A stretch of 64,000 nt of DNA from Rhizobiaceae bacterium (GTDB lineage Bacteria; Pseudomonadota; Alphaproteobacteria; Rhizobiales; Rhizobiaceae): contig JAEPMD010000016.1 in assembly GCA_017644105.1 (NCBI GenBank), positions 1-64,000 of the forward strand, read 5' to 3'. This document shows positions 17,514-25,972 of the stretch, in pieces (within the stretch, counting starts at the first letter, position 1; every line of letters starts with the position of its first letter). The position numbers and the translations under genes are program-made. The notes below the pieces were generated by a model that did not search any database, was not told the origin of the DNA, and worked only from the letters and a program-made list of their open reading frames with translations.

Positions 17514-19966
17514 CAGGCCCGAATTCTTTCGTTGTCAGCATCCCACAATGGAAGATCTTCTTGGACTGTTGCTTTACAGCGTTTGCCATAAATCTCGACT
17601 TCAAGCTCAGTGCCAGGTGCTGCAAGTTCTGCTTTCACCACACCAAGTGCAACTGATTTATTGATGCGGTAGCCCCAGTTTCCTGATGTCGTTTCGCCAA
17701 CAACTTCATCGCCATTCCAAACAGTGGACATATAAGGCGCGTCGCTATCTTCTGCATCGACAATGAGCGTGACGAAACCTTTTTTCGAGCCTTGTTGTTT
17801 TTCAGACAACAATGCCTGTTTGCCTGGGAAGTTTTGCTCTTTGTTAAGACGAACAAAGCGTTCCAAACCACCTTCAAGCACAGTGTAATCTGTAGAAAGA
17901 TCGCCTTTCCAAGTGCGGTAACCTTTTTCAATGCGCATGGAATCAAGCGCATACATGCCAAAGGGCGCAGCACCTGCATCACGTATGGCTGTATAGGCTT
18001 CAGCACTATCTTCAAATTTCGTGTGCACTTCCCACCCGAGTTCGCCGGCAAAAGAGATGCGGAACAATTTCGCTTCTTTGCCTGCAACAACTGCGTCCTG
18101 AATGGTAAGCCAACCCGTTGAAAGGTCTGCATCGGGTGCGATTTTTGAAATCACGTCTCGTGATTTTGGACCCGTTACCAGATGGGTTGACCATTCTTTA
18201 GTAATGTCAGTGAGTGTGAGCGAGCCATCTTCTGGAAGTGATTTTTTCAAGAACTCAAAATCATGCCATTGTGCAACGGCTGCTGTCATGAGCCAGAAAT
18301 CATCTTCACCCCAGCGGATAATGGTCACTTCGGTGACGATCCGTCCGCGGCTGTCGGCGAAATAACCCAAATTCATGCGGCCAGCTTTTGGCAATGCGCC
18401 TGTGATTTGGTTGCGTAGCCATTCCGCAGCACCATCACCTTGAAGCGTATAACGAGAAAATCCTGGCATATCCAAGACGCCAACATGATCGCGAACTGCT
18501 TCAACTTCTTCTTTTACCCGAACCGCCCATGGACCATTGCGATCCCATGTTTGCGTTGCTTCTTCAGATGTATCGTCACCTTCTTTGGCGAACCAATTGG
18601 CGCGTTCCCAACCATTATAGGCACCCATTTGCGCACCATCGGCTAATAGACGTTCGTGGTTAGGTGAGTGTTTTTTATCACGTCCGGCCGGCCATTCATG
18701 GTGCGGGAAGTGCATGGCATATTCGTGGCCATAGGTTTCCATCGCTTTTTGGTAACAGAAATCATGATCTGCATGATCAGTGTAGCGACGTGGGTCAACC
18801 GCCCACATATCCCATTCTGTTTCACCTTCAGTGATCCATTCCGCCAAGACTTTACCCGCGCCGCCAGCTTGGGCGATGCCAAATGTGAAGGAATGCGCTT
18901 CAAATGCGTTTTTCACGCCGGGCATTGGGCCAATCATCGGAAGACCATCTGGTGCGTAAGGTATTGGGCCATTGATCACACGCTCTACGCCTTGTGTGCC
19001 CAAGATTGGCAAGCGCTCCATGGCGTCTTCGATGTAGAACTCCAAACGATCAAGATCATCTGGGTAAAGCTGGAATGAGAAATCATCTGGCATTGGATCA
19101 TCAGGTGTCACCCAATGCGCTTTACAATTGCGCTCATAAGGTCCCAAGTTCAGACCATGTTTGTCCTGACGTAGATAATAAGAAATATCAACGTCTCGGA
19201 TCATCGGCATTTTATGGCCTTTTTCCTTGGTCCATGCTTCGAGCTCAGGAATTTCACCCGTCAAGAAATATTGGTGGCTCATGACGACCATCGGCACCGT
19301 ACGTCCGCCATAAGGCTTGAACCACTCACCAACACGCTGTGCGTAATAACCACAGGCATTGACTACATATTCGCAGCGGATATCGCCCTTTTCAGTGTGA
19401 ACAATCCATTCATCACCCTGACGAGAAACGCCGGTTGCTGGTGTGAAGCGGAGGATGGTTTGGCCCATTTCGCGCGCGCCTTTTGCCAGCGCCTGTGTTA
19501 ATTGTGCCGGATCAATATCGCCATCAAGCTTATCCCATAGACCGCCAGCCAGATCATGCGTTTCCATAAATGGGTTGAACTCACGCAATTCGTCCGGTGT
19601 GCAGATATCCATTTCAAGACCCTGATAGCGGGCCATACCAGCCACGCGCTCAAATTCCTGCATACGTTCTTTCGTATGTGCGAGACGAATGGCGCCAGTG
19701 ACGTGATAGTTCATTGGATAGTCAACATCGTCGGCCAGTGTGCGGTACATTTCAAGACCATAACGCTGCATGTTCATCACCGCCCATGATGCTGCAAAGT
19801 TTGGACAATTGCCTGCTGCGTGCCAAGTTGAGCCCGCCGTAAGTTCGTTTTTCTCTAAGAGAACACAATCGGTCCACCCAGCTTTGCCTAAATGATAAAG
19901 GCTTGAAACGCCGACAGCGCCACCTCCAATGATGACGACGCGTGCTGTAGTTGGAAAGTCTGACAT
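17513..19966 (-). CDS. FAD-dependent N-methyl amine dehydrogenase with GcvT domain (second paralogue)
   Basis: 817 residues with the same architecture as the gene at 14620: FAD domain (VVIIGGGAVGVSSLYHLGK), FAO-M domain, GcvT folate domain. His at about 49 in AGSTWHAAG is the expected covalent FAD ligand. The two paralogues differ clearly in the substrate half, so they are not a recent duplication; they may remove successive methyl groups or act on different amines. It follows the XRE-cupin regulator with a 41-base gap. GcvT-fused flavoenzymes of this kind include dimethylglycine, sarcosine and other N-methyl amine dehydrogenases; sequence alone does not choose. Confidence 0.85.
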   Translation of the reverse strand: MSDFPTTARVVIIGGGAVGVSSLYHLGKAGWTDCVLLEKNELTAGSTWHAAGNCPNFAASWAVMNMQRYGLEMYRTLADDVDYPMNYHVTGAIRLAHTKERMQEFERVAGMARYQGLEMDICTPDELREFNPFMETHDLAGGLWDKLDGDIDPAQLTQALAKGAREMGQTILRFTPATGVSRQGDEWIVHTEKGDIRCEYVVNACGYYAQRVGEWFKPYGGRTVPMVVMSHQYFLTGEIPELEAWTKEKGHKMPMIRDVDISYYLRQDKHGLNLGPYERNCKAHWVTPDDPMPDDFSFQLYPDDLDRLEFYIEDAMERLPILGTQGVERVINGPIPYAPDGLPMIGPMPGVKNAFEAHSFTFGIAQAGGAGKVLAEWITEGETEWDMWAVDPRRYTDHADHDFCYQKAMETYGHEYAMHFPHHEWPAGRDKKHSPNHERLLADGAQMGAYNGWERANWFAKEGDDTSEEATQTWDRNGPWAVRVKEEVEAVRDHVGVLDMPGFSRYTLQGDGAAEWLRNQITGALPKAGRMNLGYFADSRGRIVTEVTIIRWGEDDFWLMTAAVAQWHDFEFLKKSLPEDGSLTLTDITKEWSTHLVTGPKSRDVISKIAPDADLSTGWLTIQDAVVAGKEAKLFRISFAGELGWEVHTKFEDSAEAYTAIRDAGAAPFGMYALDSMRIEKGYRTWKGDLSTDYTVLEGGLERFVRLNKEQNFPGKQALLSEKQQGSKKGFVTLIVDAEDSDAPYMSTVWNGDEVVGETTSGNWGYRINKSVALGVVKAELAAPGTELEVEIYGKRCKATVQEDLPLWDADNERIRA

Positions 19967-20007
19967 ATTACCCTCGAATATTGTTGTTTGAGTACATTTT
20001 TATAAGT

Positions 20008-20589
20008 TTAGTAAACTGGCGGCGAGATAACCCAAATCGCCTCCGCTATTTCGTCTGTTGGGTTTTCCCAACGGTATCTTTCGTTCTGAAACTGAAAGCT
20101 GTCACCAGCATTGATTTCGAATTTACGATCATCCAGCCACAGGTTCATTTGACCTGAAATGAGATAGCCACCTTCTTCGGTTGGTCTTGCATCAACCCAT
20201 TCGCTTTTTGAATTGGGTGCAAATTCGGAGCGAATCATCTCAAAATCACCCGACAAATGCGGCGACAGTAATTCTTCAACTAGACCTGCATGACGTGAAC
20301 CCAATTCAGCGCGCGTTGATTTGCGTACAATTAAGCCTTGCTCGCCTTCGGGTGCTTGCTCATTGCGGAAAAAGAAGCTGATGGGAATCTCAAAGAAGAG
20401 CGCGATGTTTCTCAAATCGGAGATTGATGGCTCGGTTTGACCTCGTTCAATTTGGCTTAGCCAACCTGTCGAGCGCTTTAAGCTTGTCGCAAGCTCAATG
20501 AGGCGAATGTCGCGTGACTTACGCAAAGCGCGAATATCAGCGCCAACGCTCGCTTCAGATTCTGAAAATGTTGTATTTGAATTGTCCAA
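20008..20589 (-). CDS. XRE-family regulator with C-terminal cupin domain
   Basis: 193 residues. Helix-turn-helix of lambda-repressor type at about residues 15-70 (ADIRALRKSRDIRLIELA, then GWLSQIERGQTEPSISDLR) and a cupin sensor at about 110-190 (GYLISGQMNLWLDD, AGDSFQFQ). PuuR-like regulators of this design sense small amines or amino acids. It is the first gene of the leftward operon containing the two DMGDH-like enzymes and probably controls it by binding the perfect inverted repeat at 20605-20633. The ATG is 16 bases from that repeat, so binding would block the promoter or initiation. Confidence 0.9.
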   Translation of the reverse strand: MDNSNTTFSESEASVGADIRALRKSRDIRLIELATSLKRSTGWLSQIERGQTEPSISDLRNIALFFEIPISFFFRNEQAPEGEQGLIVRKSTRAELGSRHAGLVEELLSPHLSGDFEMIRSEFAPNSKSEWVDARPTEEGGYLISGQMNLWLDDRKFEINAGDSFQFQNERYRWENPTDEIAEAIWVISPPVY

Positions 20590-20604
20590 ATCTAATCATC
20601 CTAA

Positions 20605-20633
20605 AAATGAAATTTATCAAATTAATTTCATTT
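20605..20633. promoter_or_regulatory. Perfect inverted repeat upstream of the XRE-cupin gene
   Basis: AAATGAAATT, a nine-base spacer, then AATTTCATTT. The 10-bp arms are exact. Position just before the regulator gene suggests the operator for the XRE-cupin protein; binding is inferred. Confidence 0.6.
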
Positions 20634-20687
20634 ATTTTGCATCTACGCAAGAGATTTATTTTTGTAGTGAGAATTTTCTGATACTGT

Positions 20688-20721
20688 TAGTGCCAAATTA
20701 GATTGCCAATAGTGCCAGTTT
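20688..20721 (-). promoter_or_regulatory. Putative TauR operator in tauR promoter
   Basis: Read on the minus strand, 20704-20721 is AAACTGGCACTATTGGCA, 16 of 18 bases identical to the element before tauA at 22314. A further half-copy, TTTGGCACTA, lies at 20688-20697. It sits between the XRE-cupin operon and tauR, so it could act on both. Confidence 0.6.
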
Positions 20722-20760
20722 GTCGTTTAATATGTCAGCGAGTTGGGTGGATATAAGAAA

Positions 20761-22230
20761 ATGCGTTACAGCCTATTTCATGTCGAGCGGGAGCAGCAAA
20801 AGTCGCTGCAAACACAAATTAGAGAGATGTTGGTCTCCGCCATGTTGGCGGGGCAATTACCTGCGGATGCACCTGTGCCTTCGACCCGTGCAATGGCAAA
20901 AAGGCTCAAAGTTTCGCGTAATACGGTGATGCTTGCTTATCAAGCGTTAGCTTCTGACGGCTATTTGGTATCGCGTGAGCGGTCCGGATTTTATGTCTCC
21001 CCGGATGTGCGAGATGATCTGTTCCAGTCGGAGCAAATCGATCATGGAAATGAAGTCGCTTTATCATCCGTTGATTGGGATAAAAAACTCCGCCTTAAAC
21101 CATCGCAGCAACTTAACATCATCAAGCCCAATGATTGGAACAATTATCCTTATCCATTCATCTATGGGCAAGTGGATCCAAAACTGTTTCCCATCAGTGC
21201 TTGGCGCGATTGTATTCGGCAAACGCTCAGCTTGAAATGGCTGGATGCCTGGACAGATGATCGGTTTAGCGCTGATGATCCCATGTTGATTGAGCAAATC
21301 CAGCAGCGGGTTTTGACGCGCCGCGGCGTGATGGCTAAGCGCGAAGAGATCTTGGTCACAATGGGCGCGCAAAACGCTTTGTTTATGCTTGCGCATTTGT
21401 TGGTTCGCCAAAATACCGAGGTCGCTGTTGAAGATCCGGGTTATCCTGATATCCGCAATATGTTCCGACTAAGAACGGATAATGTTGTCAATATCCCCGT
21501 TGATCAGGAGGGTATGTGTGTGGATCAGCTTGAAGATGCAAAGCTCGCTTTTGTTACTCCTAGCCACCAATATCCGACAAATGTCACCATGAGTGTGCAG
21601 CGTCGTCATCAATTGCTTGAATGGGCCAACGAGAATGACAGTTTAATTGTTGAAGATGATTATGAGTATGAGACAAATTTTCGACAAGAGCCCACACCTG
21701 CGCTGAAATCGCTCGATCGTAATGGACGGGTTTTATATATTGGAAGCCTGTCAAAATCTTTGATGCCTGGTTTGCGGGTAGGGTTTCTTGTTGCTCCACC
21801 AGAGCTCATTGAAGAAATTCGTGCACTGCGTCGTTTGATCTTGCGCCATCCGCCAGGCAATAACCAACGGGTCGTTGCGCTTTTCCTATCTTTGGGAATT
21901 CATAACGCACTGATCAACAAGCTTAGTCAGAATTATCAAAAACGATCTGAGATATTGGGGTTGGCCTTGGCCAATAATTTCCACGGTTGGTACGAGGTGC
22001 CAAAATTCGGTGGAAGCTCTTATTGGATAAAAGGGCCGAGTGAATTGAACGCACGTCAGCTTGTGAAAGTCGCAAAAGAAAAAGGTGTTTTGATCGAGCC
22101 TGGTGATGTTTTCTTTTCTGATCCGGAAAATAATAAGAACTATTTTCGACTCGGATTTTCGTCCATTTCAGATGATAAAATCGAGCCTGGTATCAATCTT
22201 CTCGCGCAATGCGTTGAAGAGGTGCTTTAA
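20761..22230 (+). CDS. tauR: MocR-type transcriptional regulator of taurine genes
   Basis: 489 residues: GntR winged helix at about residues 10-75 (PSTRAMAKRLKVSRNTVMLAY within it) fused to a fold-type I aminotransferase domain. The PLP lysine motif is visible (YIGSLSKSLMPGLRVGFL). MocR proteins use PLP to sense amino compounds; TauR senses taurine and activates taurine uptake and breakdown genes. The start is ATG 20761; a TTG at 20743 is a weaker option. It lies immediately before tauABC in the same direction. The call as TauR rests on this context plus family. The aminotransferase domain is a sensor, so this is not the missing taurine aminotransferase. Confidence 0.88.
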   Translation: MRYSLFHVEREQQKSLQTQIREMLVSAMLAGQLPADAPVPSTRAMAKRLKVSRNTVMLAYQALASDGYLVSRERSGFYVSPDVRDDLFQSEQIDHGNEVALSSVDWDKKLRLKPSQQLNIIKPNDWNNYPYPFIYGQVDPKLFPISAWRDCIRQTLSLKWLDAWTDDRFSADDPMLIEQIQQRVLTRRGVMAKREEILVTMGAQNALFMLAHLLVRQNTEVAVEDPGYPDIRNMFRLRTDNVVNIPVDQEGMCVDQLEDAKLAFVTPSHQYPTNVTMSVQRRHQLLEWANENDSLIVEDDYEYETNFRQEPTPALKSLDRNGRVLYIGSLSKSLMPGLRVGFLVAPPELIEEIRALRRLILRHPPGNNQRVVALFLSLGIHNALINKLSQNYQKRSEILGLALANNFHGWYEVPKFGGSSYWIKGPSELNARQLVKVAKEKGVLIEPGDVFFSDPENNKNYFRLGFSSISDDKIEPGINLLAQCVEEVL

Positions 22231-22313
22231 AACGCGTCGAGCTGCACAAAAAGATTAAAAACAAGGCAAAATTTGAAATTGCAAAAACTTTAATCTGTCA
22301 CATGCAACTAGAG

Positions 22314-22331
22314 AAACTGGACCTATTGGCA
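22314..22331 (+). promoter_or_regulatory. Putative TauR operator upstream of tauA
   Basis: AAACTGGACCTATTGGCA, with half-sites ACTGG and ATTGG spaced as a direct repeat nine bases apart. It nearly matches the site in the tauR promoter and resembles the CTGGACYTAA half-site that I recall being reported for Rhodobacter capsulatus TauR. The tauA start is 126 bases downstream. Confidence 0.65.
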
Positions 22332-22456
22332 AAATTGTGATTGCATCAGTGTGCATATTATCATTAGACTGATGATAGCGCTCAAACAAAAAAGGCTCTT
22401 AAATAGCCGAAAAAGAAATCTGAGCGATACTGGTTTTTAAAATAGGAGAGAACAAT

Positions 22457-23455
22457 ATGGGATTGAAAAAACTTGCTGGAGTATTGGCTGGCGGTGTGAT
22501 GACTTTGATGGCTACTGCACCAAGTCATGCGCTTGATGAGCTAGTTGTCGCTTACTTCCTTGAGTGGCCAACACCAAACCAATTTGCGCAAGCAAATGGT
22601 CTGTATGAAGAAGCACTTGGCATTCCTGTGAAATGGGTTTCATTTGACGCTGGTACAGCTATGTCTGCTGCGATGGCATCAGGCGACGTACATATTTCAT
22701 TCTCGCAAGGTGTAACACCGTTCTTGGTGGCAACAGCTGCGGGTCAAGATCTAACAACAGTTGATATTGCTGTGTCTTACTCAGACAATGATAACTGCGT
22801 TGTCCGTTCTGAGCTTGAAATCACAAAAGACAATGTTGCTGAACTTAAAGGCAAGAAAGTTGCTGTGCCACTAGGTACTGCTGCGCATTCTGGTTTCTTG
22901 GCTCAAATGGCTCACTTCGGCATTGCTGAGAGCGATCTAGAGATCGTTGACATGGCGCCATCAGATTCAGCTGCTGCATTTGCACAGCCAAATACTGATC
23001 TTGCTATGGCTTGCGGTTGGGGTGGTTCACTTCGCGCTATGAAGCAACATGGTAACCCAATCATTGAAGGTGCTGAAAAAGAAGCAGTTGTTGGTAAAGT
23101 GTTTGACGTAACGTCAGTTCCAACATCATTTGCTGAAGAAAACCCAGAGATTTTGACAAAATTCTTGAAGGTCACAGCTGACATGAATGCAAAATATGCA
23201 GCTGATTCATCTTCAATGATGGAATCAATTGCTAAAGCTGCTGGTATGGATGCTGAAGGCACAGCCGCTGTTATCGGTACATTTGTGTTCCCAACAGTTG
23301 AAACTCAGCTTTCAGCCGACTGGATGGGCGGTGGTGTTGCAGAATACTTCACAAATGCTGCAGCTAGCCTAGAAGCTTCTGGTAAAATCAAAGCACTTCC
23401 AGACTACTCAGCTGTTGTGGATGCAAGCTATCTCGAAGCTGCGTCAAAAATGTAA
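22457..23455 (+). CDS. tauA: Taurine ABC transporter, substrate-binding protein
   Basis: 332 residues. Signal peptide at residues 1-25 with cleavage after SHA. The mature protein is an NrtA/SsuA/TauA-type periplasmic binding protein (LDELVVAYFLEWPTPNQFAQ at its start, then KGKKVAVPLGTAAHSGFL). It would capture taurine in the periplasm for TauBC. AGGAGAG precedes the ATG. Codons are strongly biased like those of xsc, consistent with an abundant protein. Taurine is favoured over other sulfonates by the tauR, xsc and soe context. Confidence 0.93.
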   Translation: MGLKKLAGVLAGGVMTLMATAPSHALDELVVAYFLEWPTPNQFAQANGLYEEALGIPVKWVSFDAGTAMSAAMASGDVHISFSQGVTPFLVATAAGQDLTTVDIAVSYSDNDNCVVRSELEITKDNVAELKGKKVAVPLGTAAHSGFLAQMAHFGIAESDLEIVDMAPSDSAAAFAQPNTDLAMACGWGGSLRAMKQHGNPIIEGAEKEAVVGKVFDVTSVPTSFAEENPEILTKFLKVTADMNAKYAADSSSMMESIAKAAGMDAEGTAAVIGTFVFPTVETQLSADWMGGGVAEYFTNAAASLEASGKIKALPDYSAVVDASYLEAASKM

Positions 23456-23485
23456 TCTGAACTTTTAAGTTCGATTAATGACTTC

Positions 23486-23517
23486 GCGTGGCGCATGATG
23501 CGCCACGCACCCCTTTT
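23486..23517 (+). terminator. Intra-operon hairpin between tauA and tauB
   Basis: GC-rich stem GCGTGGCGC/GCGCCACGC with loop ATGAT, then ACCCCTTTTT. It can partly terminate or protect the tauA mRNA, which would give the usual excess of binding protein over membrane subunits. Confidence 0.75.
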
Positions 23518-23540
23518 TCTCAAAATCGGAGGTGGCGCCA

Positions 23541-24344
23541 ATGTCTGGTTTGATCATCAACGATGTTTCCATGACCTTCTCATTGCCTGATGGCGGCTCT
23601 GTTGAGGCATTAAAAAACATCAATCTTAATATCAAAAAAGGCGAACTTATGTCTGTCCTTGGGCCTTCCGGCTGCGGAAAGACAACGCTTTTAAATATTC
23701 TTGCTGGCTTTCTTGCACCAACCGCCGGTGAGATTTCACTCAATGAAGATAAAGTGACTGGACCGAGTTCCGAACGAGGAATGGTGTTCCAAAAAGGTGC
23801 ACTTTTTGAATGGATGAACGTCTCTGATAATATTGGTTTTGGTCCACGCATGGCGGGCCGCCCAGCAGCAGAAACAAAAGAACGTACTGATGAGCTCCTA
23901 GAAACCGTTGGTTTGCAGGATTTCGGTCAGAAAATGATTTATGAACTATCTGGTGGTATGCAACAGCGTGTTGCTTTGGCTAGATGTTTGGCGAATGATC
24001 CAGATGTGGTTTTGATGGATGAGCCGCTGGGTGCGCTTGATGCCCTCACACGTGAAAAGATGCAAAGCCTTGTGCTTGATCTTTGGAAGAAGACTGGCAA
24101 AACGATTATTCTAATCACGCACTCTGTGGAAGAGGCACTGCTTTTAGGTGAACGTCTATTGGTGATGGCACCACGTCCTGGTCGTGTGCATAAAGAATAT
24201 CGCCTCCCATTTGCTGAGCTCGGTGTAGGAGCTGACCTTCGGGAAGTGAAACGTCATAAAGATTTCGGTCCAACTCGCGATGAGATCCTAAATATGATTT
24301 GGGACATGGAAGAAGAAATCATGGGCCGGACGGAGAGTGCATAA
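23541..24344 (+). CDS. tauB: Taurine ABC transporter, ATP-binding protein
   Basis: 267 residues from ATG 23541, which has GGAGG eight bases upstream. All ABC ATPase motifs are intact: Walker A GPSGCGKTT, Q-loop, signature LSGGMQQR, Walker B VVLMDEP and the H-loop ITHS. It powers uptake with TauC. Its stop shares one base with the tauC ATG (TAATG). Confidence 0.94.
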   Translation: MSGLIINDVSMTFSLPDGGSVEALKNINLNIKKGELMSVLGPSGCGKTTLLNILAGFLAPTAGEISLNEDKVTGPSSERGMVFQKGALFEWMNVSDNIGFGPRMAGRPAAETKERTDELLETVGLQDFGQKMIYELSGGMQQRVALARCLANDPDVVLMDEPLGALDALTREKMQSLVLDLWKKTGKTIILITHSVEEALLLGERLLVMAPRPGRVHKEYRLPFAELGVGADLREVKRHKDFGPTRDEILNMIWDMEEEIMGRTESA

Positions 24345-25675
24345 TGCTAGGTGAAATTATTGATCTGATATTTACAACATTCTGGATGATCCTGGGTATT
24401 GCAGCAATTTTTGCTATCTACCTTATCGTGTCAGGCCTTTGTAATTTTGCATATTCGATTTATAGCCGCACAAAAGATGCTGCGACTGGATTTGGTAGCC
24501 TGAAAACCGTTACCTTTGGTGATGAAAGTTCGGTGACCGCCAACCGGGTGGCTTCAATTGCTGCGGTGATCACAATCTTCGTATTGTGGGGCATTGCAAC
24601 AGGAAGTAAGCTCATTCCGTTTACTATTTTGCCGCCGCCATTTGTGGGTGAAACATCCTTTACCTATACAGCGACCAATGCTGCTGGTGAAACGGCGGAT
24701 GCGCAGGTGTTTGTTTATGTTGCTGCACAAGGTGAAGAGGGTGCCGCTGCACCTGAGATTACCAATTCTGCCACAGGCTTTGCCAAAGACGATTCGCTTT
24801 TGGTGTCTGAGCGACGCACAAAAATCATCCGCGCGCAAAACAATGATGATGGTGGTAAAGAGGAAGGTTATCGCGTTACAGCGATTAACGGAAATCCAAT
24901 CGCACCAACTGAAATTGCGACATTTGCCGATGGTGAAGTTCTCATGACCAGTAAAGGATCGTTGCAGGTTCGTCCTCGCACAGGTCTGACGATGGAAGCG
25001 CTTTATCTTCCGCCGCCTGAGCAGGTTTGGAATCGATTCCTTAATCTTGCAGCTGAAGGCTATCAGGGTGTGGGGCTTGGCGAGAACTTGTTCTGGTCGT
25101 TGATCCGCGTTGTCTTGGGTTTTGCCTTGGGTTGTCTATTTGGTATTCCGCTTGGATTTGCCATGGGCCTAAGTTCATGGTTCCGTGGATGGTTCGACCC
25201 TATTGTGGAATTCATGCGTCCTGTACCGCCACTAGCTTTGATCCCATTGATCATCATTTGGTTCGGTATTGGCGAGCAGGGTAAGATCAGTCTTCTGTTC
25301 TTGGCAGCTTTGTGGATCATGACCATTGCAGCACGTGCTGGGGTATCAGGTGTGAACATTTCAAAAGTGCATGCTGCTTACTCATTGGGTGCAACCAAAA
25401 CACAATTGCTCATGAAGGTTATCCTGCCAAACTCACTACCTGAGATCTTTACAGGTGCTCGCGTTGCGATGGGTGTTTGTTGGGGAACAGTTGTGGCTGC
25501 GGAACTTGTGGCTGCGGAAAAAGGTGCTGGTAAAATGATTATCGCTGCATCTAAATTCCAGCTCACAGATATCGTCATCGTCGGTATTATCCTAATTGGG
25601 GTAATTGGTTACGGTATTGATGTTCTGATGCGCATTGCAGAAGATAAGCTTGTTCCTTGGAAAGGTCGCGGCTAA
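24344..25675 (+). CDS. tauC: Taurine ABC transporter, permease with extra periplasmic domain
   Basis: 443 residues, against about 275 for typical TauC. The C-terminal part (about 222-443) is the normal permease core, with the EAA-type loop (YSLGATKTQLLMKVILPNSLPE). In front lie two hydrophobic segments (about 8-32 and 68-86). Between residues about 100 and 221 is an insert: an Ig/cadherin-like strand pattern (SFTYTATNAAGETADAQVFV), a charged middle and a second beta-rich part. The insert is flanked by two copies of LPPP (96-99 and 222-225), where TauC normally has one before its core. The frame is continuous, so it is not a sequencing break. The role of the extra domain is unknown. Confidence 0.9.
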   Translation: MLGEIIDLIFTTFWMILGIAAIFAIYLIVSGLCNFAYSIYSRTKDAATGFGSLKTVTFGDESSVTANRVASIAAVITIFVLWGIATGSKLIPFTILPPPFVGETSFTYTATNAAGETADAQVFVYVAAQGEEGAAAPEITNSATGFAKDDSLLVSERRTKIIRAQNNDDGGKEEGYRVTAINGNPIAPTEIATFADGEVLMTSKGSLQVRPRTGLTMEALYLPPPEQVWNRFLNLAAEGYQGVGLGENLFWSLIRVVLGFALGCLFGIPLGFAMGLSSWFRGWFDPIVEFMRPVPPLALIPLIIIWFGIGEQGKISLLFLAALWIMTIAARAGVSGVNISKVHAAYSLGATKTQLLMKVILPNSLPEIFTGARVAMGVCWGTVVAAELVAAEKGAGKMIIAASKFQLTDIVIVGIILIGVIGYGIDVLMRIAEDKLVPWKGRG

Positions 25676-25700
25676 GCGCCAAGGCTTTCAATTAAACGTA

Positions 25701-25747
25701 AAAAGCGCTGTGTCGGGTTTGTTTCTGACACAGCGCTTTTATTTTTC
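25701..25747 (+). terminator. Terminator of tauABC
   Basis: Perfect 14-bp stem AAAAGCGCTGTGTC/GACACAGCGCTTTT with a 12-base loop, followed by ATTTTT. Very strong. Confidence 0.93.
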
Positions 25748-25754
25748 TATCGTT

Positions 25755-25846
25755 AGAGAATCTCTCAAACTGGTTCTAACTGTTTACAGAGACTGGTCGC
25801 ATCAATTATCGCGTGAAATATCAAATAATGAGACTAAATATCTCAT
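25755..25846. promoter_or_regulatory. soeABC upstream region with possible TauR site and inverted repeats
   Basis: The 225 bases from the tauC terminator to soeA contain AAACTGGTTCTA at 25767-25778, sharing AAACTGG-NN-CTA with the tauA and tauR sites, plus a second ACTGG at 25792-25796. Two inverted repeats also lie here: AGAGA-A-TCTCT at 25755-25765 and ATGAGA-CTAAATA-TCTCAT at 25828-25846. These are candidate regulator sites; none is proven. Confidence 0.4.
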
Positions 25847-25972
25847 AAATAACCAAAATTTGCATTTTATTCGTAATTGGATTACTAGACATTATGGGCG
25901 CTTTGTTGCGATAAGGACTTGAGCATATTTGTCTGAAATAGGCGGGTTTAATAATTTTGGAGGATGTAGATT

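Noticed and set aside
20761-22230. TauR as a taurine aminotransferase
   Set aside because: The GntR helix-turn-helix at the N-terminus marks a MocR regulator; the aminotransferase domain is a PLP sensor of another class than Tpa.
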